In this document: positions 9,795-44,093 of the stretch, one piece after another
How the letters are laid out: every line of letters begins with the position of its first letter
Position numbering within the stretch: position 1 is the first letter of the stretch
Source: Melieria omissa
Taxonomy: Eukaryota; Arthropoda; Insecta; Diptera; Ulidiidae
DNA length: 64,000 bases
Assembly (NCBI GenBank): GCA_963971225.1
Contig: OZ020267.1
Span: 101,060,536-101,124,535, forward strand
Direction: 5' to 3'
The notes under the pieces: model-generated
The model's database searches: none
Seen by the model: the letters and a program-made list of their open reading frames with translations, nothing else
What the model was told of the DNA's origin: nothing
Position numbers and translations under genes: made by a program

Positions 9795-10259
9795 ATGTAC
9801 ACAACATGCGACTGTATCAAACGGAACGGCCTGCAGGATAAATGCCCGCGCTCCATGTGCCAAGGCCGTTCAGCGTGCATGTGCTTCCCGACGCCAAATT
9901 GCTGTCCAGCGTCATTTCCATTGCGCTATGCCAACATGACTATGGGAGTGAATAACAGACGGAATCGTGACTGTGGTTCGTGTCCACCTCGTTGCGGAGG
10001 TGGTTGCTGCCCATCTCCATGTGGACCCTGCGGTCCCTGCGGTCCTTGCGGTCCCTGCGGTCCTTGCGGTCCTTGCGGTCCTTGTGACCCTTGTTGTGAT
10101 TCTCCATGTTGTGGTCCATCGAACCCTCCATGTGGTGCGCCGTCTCCGGTGCCTTGTTCACCTTCGCCCAATTGCTGTCCACCCATGCCGGAATCGGGTA
10201 TTCCGGATCCACGTGTATGGAATTGTTGTAATACGCCTCCAGCTTACCCATGTAAGTGA
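9795..10259 (+). CDS. Cys-rich CGP sperm protein with non-repeat N-terminus
   Basis: 154 aa from ATG 9795 ([20 protein letters not shown]). Residues 1-70 have paired Cys but no CGP repeat; residues 76-100 are [10 protein letters not shown] repeats; the tail is Cys/Pro/Ser-rich ([25 protein letters not shown]). The frame is open from 9663, but the upstream part lies in a probable 5' UTR intron. The start lies only 318 nt after the stop of the 8015 gene, in the same orientation. It belongs to the same sperm-protein array by composition and position. No specific orthologue is recognised. AATAAA at 10729 is the nearest downstream polyadenylation signal. Confidence 0.82.
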   Translation: MYTTCDCIKRNGLQDKCPRSMCQGRSACMCFPTPNCCPASFPLRYANMTMGVNNRRNRDCGSCPPRCGGGCCPSPCGPCGPCGPCGPCGPCGPCGPCDPCCDSPCCGPSNPPCGAPSPVPCSPSPNCCPPMPESGIPDPRVWNCCNTPPAYPCK

Positions 10260-10827
10260 TACGCTCCATATTAGAACTGCAACACTTTTTGTGCGACAAT
10301 TTATCGATTCGCGACCCAAAACGGAGTCGGCACTTAAGCGAAGAGAACCACAAACCGATTAACCATAAACGACAAACGTTTCCCGCAAATACACAATTTG
10401 GCTTATTTGGTTAAAATCCCATAGAAACGACAACAATTGCTGTGGCTGTTGTTGTTGTTATTGAATGGCACACAGACATGGAGGAGAGCACCATAACATG
10501 GAGGATCACCGGTTCCGTTCGAGCACCAAAAATTGTGAGATGAAATTTGTTTTGTCATATTTGTGCCTTTTGCAGCAGAGGAGTTTTGATATTGGAACGC
10601 AGACATACGACTGAGTCAGTTTGGTAGACTGCCAACTCGGTTCTTAACAAAACTCCATTAATGGATGCTTGAGAGTTTTTTCTGGGCTGTTTCTGTCATC
10701 AGAACGGGCCTGAGACTATCTATTCGGGAATAAAATCACAACTTTTTCGTAAAACTTTGCTACTTTAGACTTTCGAAAATGTGCATTCACATCGGGGCTC
10801 CTCGTAAGCAAGACGCATCCAACAAAT

Positions 10828-11073
10828 ATGGCAAAACAAATTTCGATCATTGATCGGCTAAAGCTTCATTTCTACATTAAAGGTTGCCCGCCGAGCTGTC
10901 CACCTCCGTGCCCGCCGAGCTGTCCACCTCCCTGTTCGCCAGCTCCCTGCGGTGCGTGTTGCACTCCATGTCCATGTCCATGCCGCTACCTAAAACCAAA
11001 GACACCATGTTGCGTGTGGTCGTGTCCATGCAAGGCGCACTGTTACGACACGCCTCCAAAGCCTTGCTGTTAG
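10828..11073 (+). CDS. Small Cys/Pro-rich (CPPP-repeat) protein
   Basis: 81 aa. After a 19-residue N-terminus (MAKQISIIDRLKLHFYIKG) come CPPSCPPPCPPSCPPPCSP, then CGACCTPCPCPC, then a basic/Cys tail ending KPCC. CPP replaces CGP as the repeat unit, and it has only a single CGA triplet. The start has a favourable context (CAAATATGG), and AATAAA lies at 11216, about 140 nt past the stop. Its place at the end of the CGP array suggests a sperm-tail or testis protein, but that is inference; Cys/Pro-rich cuticle or egg-shell proteins are alternatives. Confidence 0.72.
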   Translation: MAKQISIIDRLKLHFYIKGCPPSCPPPCPPSCPPPCSPAPCGACCTPCPCPCRYLKPKTPCCVWSCPCKAHCYDTPPKPCC

Positions 11074-11215
11074 GACGAGCTTTTTCGCGAACGTTAACGC
11101 CTCTACGTCCAATTACACAAACGTGTTGAGCGCAGCGACTATTTGTGTTAATTGGCTTTTGAAAACACAACTAAACAAACGTTACTTCAAATTTTAGTCT
11201 AAAACTTTTTAAAGG

Positions 11216-11221
11216 AATAAA
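11216..11221 (+). terminator. Polyadenylation signal of the 10828 gene
   Basis: AATAAA 143 nt after the stop codon. Confidence 0.5.
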
Positions 11222-11359
11222 AATGTCAAAGTTTGAAATTTTTAACTACACGGAAAAATTGTTGTTATTATTTCCACAAGCCAATAATGAACATCACACG
11301 TAAATGCCGCGTAACTTTACAACATTTGCAACATTGTAGCTAAAATCAATTGTATCCCA

Positions 11360-12590
11360 CAATGACTCAGATTCAACACAACTCAAATACGAATTCGCCA
11401 ATACTTAAGTAGACTCAATGATACTGAAGTGGAATCAATTGAACTTGATTCGATTGAATTTCAGTTGAGTTGAGTTGAGTTGAACTTGACTGAACTATAT
11501 TTGATTGGATTTTACATTCTAGTGAACTCAATTCGATTCAACTCAAATGAACTCGCTACGACTGAACTCCATTTAACAGAACTCATTTCAACAGATTTCA
11601 ACTGCAGTCAATTAGACTGGAATCGACTCAACTAAAACTAACTCGTTGAAAATTGACTAATTTCAACAGATTTCAACTGCAGTCAATTAGACCGGAATCG
11701 ACTCAACTAAAACTAACTCGTTGAAAAGCGACTTGACTTAACGAACTCAACTGAAATAACCCGCTTCGACAGAACTCTCTTCGACCAAACTTGCTTCGAC
11801 TTGAATTGGCTTGACTGTGTTCGATTTAACTAAACTGAGCTCAATACGATTCAAGTCCATTTGACTCAACTGATCTTAGCATCGACTAAACTCAATTTGA
11901 CAAAACTCATTCCATCAACGGGAATCGATACGAGTGGAATCGAATCAACTGAAATCAACTAGACCTGTCTTAAATGAAATTAACTTGACTCAATTCGTTT
12001 TAACTAAACCTGACTTATTAATTGAACTCGGCTCGACCAATAATCGATTAGAATCGACTGGACTGAATTTAAGTATACTGGACTGAACTTGACTTAAGTC
12101 CACTGGACTAAACTTGACTTAAGTCCACTGGACTTAACTTGATTGAGTAGAATTCGGCTGAAGTTTATTGGAGTGAGCTCGACTGAACTCAACTTCAATC
12201 AACTTGATTTAACTAACTTCGAACTAGATTAGAATTGATTCAAATGAACTTGACAGCAATCGCCTCGACTAGAATCGAAGCGACTGCAATCAACTTCAAT
12301 AGAATTGACTAAACTGAAATTAAAATGACTCAATTCGATTCGACTGAACTTAACTTCATTGAACTCGGCACGACTAATGCTCAATTAGAATCGCCTGGAC
12401 TGAATTTGACTGAGTACAATTCGGCTGAACTTACTTTCAGTGAGCTCGACTTATTCAACTCCAATCAAATTGATTGAATTAACCTGGATTAATCTCGCTG
12501 GAAATCTACTCAATCGACTCGACTAGAATCGTTTGACCTGAAAAAGCCTCACCTCAACCGAACTCATCTCGACTTTGACCATTGACCACC
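11360..12590. repeat. Degenerate satellite of GAACTCAACTNGACT type
   Basis: About 1.2 kb built almost entirely from mutated copies of short words such as GAACTCAACT, CGACTGAACT and TTGACTTAA. Within it a roughly 75-bp unit is directly repeated (starting 11587 and 11662, TTCAACAGATTTCAACTGCA), and GACTTAAGTCCACTGGACT occurs twice at 12090-12140. No coding or mobile-element features. Confidence 0.85.
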
Positions 12591-14533
12591 ATACAAAAAA
12601 TCACTCTTGACTGTACGTTACTGCATCAAGAATTTGCATCTATTAACATTGCACAATCCATTGTTTCTTCCTTGCAGGTGGGTTCTAAGCTGAAGCTACT
12701 GTGTGGTGCAGTCACTACTCTTATTGAACCGACATTGATGATATAATACAACGTTTTGTGTTTTCGACGTCGGCGACGACAATAATTTTAATAGTCAGTG
12801 GCATAGACAATTTGCTGAATGAACAATTATGGTTATTACAACAACATTATGGCTAACGATGGTATCCAAAAAACAAAATCGTAACAGCAAAACACGAAAA
12901 AAACGAAAAAAAAGAAACGGAAAGAAGCAAGAAAAAATAAGAGTAGCGAAAGTTTTGGGCTCTCGCAAGTCTTTGTACAACTAAGTATAAATCTGACTTT
13001 TTTTTTTGTTTTTTTCTTTTTTTTAATAAAAGGCTCGGTAAATTTACTCTTATTAAACGGTAATGGCTTATGTGATTTCATTGAATGCAACGAATTGTGG
13101 TTGGGTGTGGGTTGTGGGGTGTGCACGTAGGTATGATGTATAAATTATCTATGAACAGGTGGCTGCAGGTCTATTAAACTTGAGGTGATTGATACCAACG
13201 TCGACGAGATCAAAATCGGAATGTTCACGATGGTAAGTTTTCTTCCCAAGTTCTTTAAAAATACGACACGATGTCCAATTTCGGCGAAAGGAAGAAATGT
13301 AAAAAAAATTTCCAATTGGGCTGATTGTGATGAAAAAGAACTGTTCCAATTCCTCTGAGATTAGGCGAACCGGAGTGTTTTAGCTTTGCTGCCGATTACT
13401 GAATGTCAATGCGCTTTTTTGCAAAAGTCGCTGGTTTATTGACCACGGTTTAGGTTTTGTGACTGTCATTCCATGCAGAAACAAGAAATGATCCTCCACT
13501 TTATATAGAAATGTGCGGTCAATTGAACTTTCAACTCTAGATATCAACAAGATTCATATTAGAATCCTCGTGGTGCCCAGTGCCGTAAACAGATACTTTC
13601 GCCATTCCGAACATTTTATCAGAATGAGGCTTTCCTTTGTTCTTGAGTGAGCTTTTTTAGTAGAAAGAGGTCAATCCAACCTAACTAAACCTCTCAACAT
13701 GGATGTACTCAGTGATTGGGTATATAAAAAAATTTTGAAAAACTTTCGATTTAAAAGTAGCTACATGAAGAATTCTTAGGTTTTCTGAACTTCCTTCTAA
13801 CTTGACGTTAGATTTCGGAAACTTATGGCAGAGATTTGGAAAGTTTAGAAGATTTCTGCCGTTTTGATGTTGGTCACAGTTGGCGTTTTTGGAGAATTTA
13901 AATAGAAGAAAAATTCAGTATTTTTTGTTTTTTTCTATGTTTTTTCGAACTTTTCGCTTGATTTTGAAGACTTGGTGAAGATTTTCAATTGTTAGCAAAT
14001 TTATTATTAAATAAAACCTGTGCCATTTTAATATTGGTTTTAGTTTTGAGTTTTTAGGCTGTTTGAAAAGTGGAAAAATTTAAGTTTTTGATTTTTTGAA
14101 AATTTTCCCAAATACCTGTTAGAATTAGGAGTCTTGTGGTGCAGTTTTGAAATATTCAGAAAATTTGCGTAAAATACCTTCCATGCCATTTTGGTGTTGG
14201 TCTTAGTTGGTGTTGCACTACCGTTGCAAAACAATTAAAAATTGGGTATTTTGAGTAATTCTTTATTTTTTCTAACTTGATTCCTTATTTTTTTTAGGGA
14301 AATACCTGAACACTTTTGTTCTACGCTAAGATCTGTCTTTGATTATTTTCTTTGTTTCTCACTTCCTGACAACATATTTGACTTGCAAGAATGAAGAACT
14401 TTTTGCATTCGAAAGGTGACCTGTCTTGAAGTACATTGAATTCCCAAGGACTTGACTTTCAAAGCCTTTCTAATGGGCTTATTTAAAGGATTGGTTAGCT
14501 GAGGCTGAAGGGTTATGGCAGCTTGTCGCAAGA
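12591..14533. other. Intergenic region, no gene seen
   Basis: AT-rich; frames here are low-complexity Lys/Phe runs. It contains a degenerate ~165-bp repeat (13855-14220), listed separately. Confidence 0.5.
13855..14220. repeat. Degenerate ~165-bp tandem repeat
   Basis: Versions of GCCATTTTGGTGTTGGTCTT followed by AGTTGG occur at about 13858, 14022 and 14187, each followed by a GTTTTTTGAAATTTTC-rich stretch. Confidence 0.55.
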
Positions 14534-15526
14534 CCCGGCGTTGGTGTGGTGAAAAAAAATTACGTTATTGCTGTGGTGGGGTATGACATACCCCAAAACT
14601 TGATATAGCACCAACCCCACGAAACAACACAAATATAAAAGATAGCAATTACATATTATTCTTTATTTAAATTTACGTAAGAAAATGCAAAAAAATTTTA
14701 TGTGCAAGCAATTTGTAAAAGAAAATAACAAATATAAGAAAAATAAACGAAAAATACTGAGATTTATAGGTTGACTTCATAAAATGGGGTTTAAAAAAAT
14801 TACATTGTATAATTTTCCAAAAACCATAGTCTGTTTTAAAAACGACATACAAGTAGTTATGTGACATAAAATTTTCGGTAGCTACGGTGAAAGAGTAGCG
14901 AAATACAGGGTCTCCAAATTAGCGCATTTTTTGCAAGATGTATAAGGTTTTTGCTCTCAGACAAACCGAACATTTTGTGCTGTACTGATGACGTTTTGGT
15001 ATAGCTTCGCATTATCTCAAGGATTGACAGAATCATGATGATGTACAAAAATTATGATATTTTTTGGAACATATGATACGATGAAAACGATTGTCGTATG
15101 TGCTATTAAGTTCAATGGAACATACGACATTCGTTTTCTACGGCGACGAAATGCGAATACTGAACTGGGAGCTTTTCTTGCACGTAGCAGTTGGACAGTT
15201 CGTATTTGCGTCTTATGTTTCCGTACGGTGAGTTTTTGAATAAATCGATGACTACTAGACCATCAAAAGTATCAATTTGAATTCAAAATCATTTACACAA
15301 AAAGTTACGTTATTGGTGTGGTGGGGTATGTCATACCCCAATGAACTTTAGCGGGATGTGACTGAAATCTGGTAAAACTGAAGTTGTTTTTGGATAGCAA
15401 ATATGTAAGGTTGGACTGTTATAAACAGCTACTAGAAGCGATAGTGCCCACAAAAAACTGATAGGCGTAATATTTACAAAAATACAACCTCTGGGGTATG
15501 GTATACCCCACCACACCGATGCCGGG
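14534..15526. mobile_element. Putative inverted-repeat element with GGGGTATGNCATACCCC palindromes
   Basis: The left end CCCGGCGTTGGTGTGGTG (14534) and the right end CACCACACCGATGCCGGG (ending 15526) are inverted copies. TTAA directly follows the right end, but the left flank reads AAGA. The 17-bp palindrome GGGGTATGACATACCCC occurs at 14578, again at 15331 and, as GGGGTATGGTATACCCC, at 15492. No transposase frame is present. The CCC-start and TTAA suggest a decayed piggyBac-type element; this is inference. Confidence 0.5.
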
Positions 15527-15625
15527 TTAAGCCACAAATTGAATCGATTGTGATAACAAAAAGAAAATATCAACACTAGAATGACTAACCAGTTCAACTT
15601 TCTTTGAATGCTCATATGGAATTAT

Positions 15626-15794
15626 CAGTGGCGGATTCAAGGGGGTTTTGGGGGTTGAAACCGCCCGAAATATTAGGGTCGACTTTAAAACTATACACAA
15701 ATCAAAAGGCATTTTTGTTTTTTGAACGGTTTTTAAAAAAATATTAAAGAAATACTTTTGAAACCCCCCAAAATATTATTCTGAATCCGCTCTG
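15626..15794. mobile_element. hAT-type MITE (169 bp)
   Basis: The left end is CAGTGGCGGATTCAAGGGGG and the right end reads CTGAATCCGCTCTG, an imperfect inverted repeat with the CAGNGGCGGATTCA signature of hAT elements. GGGGGTTGAAACC and TTGAAACCCCCC extend the inverted symmetry. The flanking octamers GGAATTAT (15618-15625) and GGCATGAT (15795-15802) agree at 6 of 8 bases, consistent with an aged 8-bp hAT target duplication. Confidence 0.75.
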
Positions 15795-15802
15795 GGCATG
15801 AT

Positions 15803-16473
15803 GTTCCAAAATAGGACCATATTTTTAATATTATATATTCAATTTAGCATAGAAAACTAGTTAGGGCAATTAAAGATTTACGATGCAATAAAAAATAGGA
15901 AACCTCACTGAAGTTATTCTGACTCGATTGGGCATTCGAGTGTTAAGCTCGTATGGTTTGAATCCTGACATATCTCTTATATAGGCTGTCTTGAGGTCAT
16001 TCAATTTGCCCGAGAACGGTGAGCATTGAGCTTTCCAACTCCTTTTAGAGAGAGTTGTGCTTAGGCTTAGTTTAACTGATTTTTACTTTAAGATTGTGTT
16101 TTAATAAATTTCATCTAATAATGATAATTAGTTTCCAGAATACTGTAGTTTTTCTGACCCACCTGGTTTGGGAATCGGCAGCTTTTTCACCACAGTTTCG
16201 CAGTACAACAAATCAAAATGCCATAATTCAACTGCAACTGCCATAATGGCAGCAAATTATGGCACTGCAACAACTACAGCAACAACTCACCACAAAAGCT
16301 CCAATGCTTATCACACACTTGCACTAATCATAAAACAGCAAACATGCTCGAGTGCAACTGATTAGCTTATTCAGTAATCTTGGGCATTCAGATTGCAACG
16401 TTCGACAATATTTGGTGCTGCAACAGTCAAGAATTTAAATTTGAAAAAAAAAACACTAAAGAGTTCCTTCAAT
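15803..16473. other. Intergenic region with probable P450 promoter and 5' UTR
   Basis: CAA/GCA-rich from about 16200. TTCAGTA near 16370 and ATTCAGATTG near 16387 resemble arthropod initiator sites 90-105 nt before the P450 ATG. No TATA box is obvious. Confidence 0.4.
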
Positions 16474-18353
16474 ATGCTGACCATTGTATTGGGTGCATTG
16501 TTGTTGCTGCTCGGACTGTGGCATTGGCGCCATTTCGGCTACTGGCAGCGCCACAATGTGCCGCACATACCGGCCACACCGTTCGTGGGCAACGTCAAGC
16601 AGCTGCTGCTCTACCGTTGCTGCTTTGGCGAGCAGTTCCAGGCGCTGTACAATCACCCAACAGCGGAGCAGGCACCCTTTGTTGGCATTCATGTGCTGCA
16701 CAACCACGCATTGTTGCTGCGCGCGCCGCAGCTTATACAACGCGTGTTGGTGCGCGACTTTGGTGCATTCGCGAGCCGCTTCGAGACCACCGATCCAGCG
16801 GGCGATGCCATGGGTTCGCTAAATCTGTTCTTTGCCAAATACGACGTGTGGAAAGACATACACAGCATCTTTTCGCCGCTGTTTGCCCACAACAAGGTGA
16901 AGCAGCTCTATCCGCTGCTGCAACAGGTACGCCAGGACACAGCCACTCAATCACTGACATGGCGTACAATTTCGTTTTGTTTGAATTGCTTTTCAGATTG
17001 GCTGTCAGCTGGAAGCGCACCTGGCCGCACTCGAGTTCGATAGCAGCACCAATGCCACCGTTATTGAGGTGAAAGAAATGGCAGCACTATTCACCACTGA
17101 TGTCATTGCATCGCTGGCATTTGGCATCCAGGCCAACAGCTTGAAGAATCCGCAAGCGGAATTTCGCCAAATGTGCATCGAGGTGAACGAGCCGCGTCCG
17201 AAGCGCATATTGCACCTCTTCATTATGTTCTTCTTTCCGCAACTGGCGCCACTGGTCGGCACGCATCTCTACTCGCCCGAGTACGAACGTTTCATGCGCT
17301 CCTCCATCGAGTATGTGCTGGCGGAACGCGAGCGCACCGGTCAGCGGCGCAACGATCTCATTGACATCTTCGTTGCGCTCAAGCGACAGCAGCAACATGC
17401 CGCCGCCAGTGTGGTGAATAGGCGCGATTTCTTTGTGGCCCAGGCAGCATTTCTGCTGCTGGCCGGCTTCGATACCTCCTCGTCGACCATAACATTTGCA
17501 CTGTACGAATTGGCCAAGCAGCCGCCGTTGCAGCGGCGACTCAGAGCGGAAATGCGCGAGGCGCTGGCGCGTGGCAACGGTGTCGTCGACTATGAGGCCA
17601 TAACCGAAATGTCCTACCTGCGCATGGTGGTCGACGAGACATTGCGCCTGTACCCGCCCACCTCGTTTCTGGATCGCTGTTGCACGGCAGCGCAGGGCTA
17701 TGCGCTGGAGCCGTACAGCGCCTATCGCATACCGAAAGGAATGCCAGTGTACATATCGGTGCTGGGACTGCATCGCGACGAAAAGGTGCAGCTGCCATAA
17801 ATCATGATACAAAGAAGGTAGCTTTGCTCCAAGGTATATTAATTTACCTTGGCTTTGCTCTAAATATACTTGAGGGATAGCAGGGTTTTTGATGTCAATG
17901 TAGTTTCTAAACATTTGGTTAATATGGCTGATAAAACTTATGAGTAAACAACTGAAAAAAAGAAGCTAGTTGCATTGCCAAATTTTTTGTATCATGAGTG
18001 AAGCTACCTTCTCTTTTGTATCCTCCTATGTACAATTTAATTGCTTTTGATTTTTGTTTGATTTTCAGTTCTGGCCGGAACCGCACAAATTCGATCCGCA
18101 GCGCTTCTCTGCTGAGAATCGCAAGTTGCATGCACCCATGTCGTATTTGCCGTTTGGCAGCGGACCACGTGGCTGTATTGGCAGTCTGCTGGGCTTGCTG
18201 GAGGTTAAGACGGGTCTGTTGCATATTCTAAAGAATTTTTACGTAGAGCCCTGTGCGCAAACTTTGCCCGAAATGAAGTTGGATCCGCGAACATTTGTAC
18301 TGGCCGCTGCGGGCGGCACTTATTTGCGCTTTGTTCAGGATAAACTGTACTGA
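16474..18353 (+). CDS. Cytochrome P450, CYP3 clan (CYP6-like), three exons
   Basis: Exons 16474-16926, 16997-17785 and 18069-18353 are all joined at phase 0 and give 508 aa, a normal P450 length. Residues 1-20 are a signal-anchor helix (MLTIVLGALLLLLGLWHW), so the enzyme should sit on the endoplasmic reticulum facing the cytosol. Landmarks: the I-helix oxygen-binding motif AGFDTSS (307-313), the K-helix ETLR (365-368), FWPEPHKFDPQRF (415-427) and the haem-binding loop FGSGPRGCIG with Cys450. The first intron has standard ends; the second (17786-18068) has a weak donor, AAG|GTGCAG, but restores homology exactly. Gly replaces the more usual Asn before the haem Cys. Substrate unknown. D. melanogaster Cyp310a1 is one candidate orthologue, not tested. 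The gene converges with the minus-strand FAM102 gene. Confidence 0.92.
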
Positions 18354-18650
18354 ATGGTTTTATAATAAATTGAAAAAAAGTTTGGCTCAAGAACATTTGT
18401 GCTGGTGGCAATTATTTTCACTTATTACAAATTGTTCTAATTGTTTTTTAATTAATCCAAATAATAGTTTGAATCAAGGACAGGAAACTGTACTAATTTG
18501 TTTGTACTAATGGCACTTATTATAAAGTGTATTAATTGTTTTTTAATAAATCCAAAATAAAGTTTGATTCAAGAACATTTGTACTGGCGGCACCTATTTG
18601 TGTTTTCTGAAGTACAAACTGTATTGACTGTTTTTTAAATAAGTCCATAC
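18289..18650 (+). repeat. Tandem copies of the P450 3' end
   Basis: The unit GAACATTTGTACTGGC...GGCACTTATTTG...AAACTGTACTGA..GTTTTTTAATAAAT..AAGTTTGATTCAA starts at 18289 (the real gene end), 18391, about 18478 and 18573. Only the first copy is joined to the frame; the others are diverged 3' UTR or flank. Confidence 0.8.
18364..18369 (+). terminator. Polyadenylation signal of the P450 gene
   Basis: AATAAA 10 nt after the stop. Further AATAAA signals occur in the tandem copies downstream. Confidence 0.55.
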
Positions 18651-20878
18651 ATTACTTTTGTATTTATTTTTACTTTTAAATCTATTTATGAAATAAAAAA
18701 GGCGCACTAGTTTATTTAAACGTTTTTCAAATCACATGGTTTTTATTATTATTAATATTATAATTTATATATGATGTTTGTTTTTGAAATTTATACACGA
18801 CAGAAATGTTTATCATATTGTTATGGTTATTACTAAAATTGTTGTGGCTGTTGTTGTAGTTGTATGTGAATGCGTTTGTATGTATGTAGTTATATGTAGT
18901 TCGCACTGTGTTTACAAATAAACGAAAAAGCATTCGCTGCAATTGCTGTAACGGCTTTTTATTCGACGCTACAATCGCTATAATCGGCTGTAATCAATTA
19001 ATAAAATGTAAGAAGTTTGTTTATGTTGTTGTTGTTGTTGCTGTTTATGGATGTTTCGTAATTGTAATCATACTAATAAAAAGCTTAACTAATGCATTTC
19101 ACGTTGTGGCTTTTAATGCGTTTTGTTTGTGTTGTGTTGTTTTTGTATTAATTGTAAATTTATTTATTTTTTTTGTTTTACTTTTACTGTTTACGGCTTG
19201 CGATGGTATTTCGTGTTACTGAATTTGATTTGTATGTGTTTTTTTATTAGAATATTTTTTACAAAGTATACGTACAACTAATCGGCTTTGCTATTCACAC
19301 AAACGTTAGCGCGCTGGCTTAGACGTTTCAATTGATTTCAATTTAGTTGAAGTTAATTTAGTTAAATTGCATTTCACTTCTTTTCTGCATTTACGGCCAC
19401 TTGACATCTTTCTTTTAAAAGGCTAACTACGACTAACAACTAAAGTTAATGTTGTTGTTTTTAACGCATTTCTGTTGCTGTTGCTATTGTTTGCATATTA
19501 TGAGCGAAATACTCGAATTTATAATTTACACAGCTAGGCAAACACACACCCATACACACACACAAGCACACATATATGTTGACACACACACGCACACATT
19601 AGTAACAGCTAAGCAACAAAAATGACAATGAAGTAGAGTAGAAAAGATAGTAGGTGGATATCAATTAAAAATTGAATTGAACATTCAATGAAATGCCTCG
19701 AAACGCCAGAGCGAGTAGAACGAAACGAAACAGTTATGCGTACATAACATAAACAAACGTATGGCTTACAGCAAATGCAAAATGCCAGCAACTGTCAATT
19801 GTACATAGTCATTCTATAAAAAAAATAAAACAAAAACCTTCGAATGGGCGCAAAGGGAAGTGATGTGATAATTTCATTATTTTTGGCTGACTGTATTAAC
19901 GGCAATAAATCGGTTAGTCATAGACATATACATGTGCATACTTTTAGGCGCTAAGAAAACCAGTAGCTTCAACTGCAGCAATCACACGCTGGCTGTTGTT
20001 TGCCTCGAATAAAGACAGCTGCATTAAACTGCTGCTACAGCGAATTCGCACTGATAGCGCTTACATTATTTTGTTAGCGTTTTCATACTGATTTCAATGC
20101 CAGCTATATGTATTTATGGTTAGTATCATAGTAGCGGTTTTATACTGTTGTTGGTTTTTGTATCTTGTTAAGGTGTTTTGTCTCGGAATTGCAGTCAAAC
20201 ACACAGATCAACAGTGTTTCTCAAATGCTTCGTCTTGCTTTAAACACCGCTGTGGCGTTAGTGAAGTTCGAATTTCTTTGTCAACAACTCTTGGTTTCGT
20301 TGAATGTTTCAACTCGGGTAATTACAACACGAACAATAGCAGTTTGATGGAAGCTGTATACACTGTCGGCGCTAAACGCAGCAAATAGTACAACAGTTAT
20401 AGACTATGTTTGGTTATGCGTTCGAGCAGCACTCGCACTCGTTGCGTTCTACTACAAAAATGTGCTGTGATGCTTGAGTTCTCTGCACTTTTGAACTACA
20501 CTTATTATTTGGGTTTTTCTTTTTTCTGTTTTAGCTAAATAACCGTTTGCCATGCAATACTAGATTGTAAAGGAGCGTTTGATTTTTCGTTTCATTTCAT
20601 TTCAATACATTTTTATGTTTTGCTTTTTCTTGCTTCTCTATAGATTTTTAGATTTAAACTTAAAAGTGTATAGTGTGTTTTTGCTGTTCGCCAGCGGCAT
20701 TCATTTTCATTCAGCTTCACGTTCTTCTTGTGTGTGTTCTTTTTATATTGAATTGCTTTCATGCTAATTGTGTTATTTAAAGTTTTATAAATAATTCTTA
20801 TTATCTGCATGCTGCAACTGAGCGCTGTTGTTATCAGTTTTGTTTGTAGTCTTCTTGCTTGCCGCTCACATTACGCTA
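18651..20878. other. Convergent intergenic region and probable FAM102 3' UTR
   Basis: AT-rich with GTT/TTG runs and a CA-rich microsatellite near 19540-19590. No coding region seen. The 3' UTR of the minus-strand FAM102 gene must lie in its right part; several TTTATT words (AATAAA on the minus strand) could end it. One copy of a dispersed motif, GTGCATACTTTTAGGCGC, lies at 19934-19951. Confidence 0.5.

Positions 20879-44093
<23,215 letters not shown>

Noticed and set aside
9926..10186. Antisense Gly/Pro/Gln-rich frames (GPQGPQGP) opposite CGP genes, also at 7999-8256 and 8843-9370
   Set aside because: Direct by-products of the CGP repeat read on the other strand; leader introns and start codons support only the plus strand.
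12795..13126. Minus-strand frames rich in Phe/Lys
   Set aside because: A/T homopolymer-driven; no other coding evidence.
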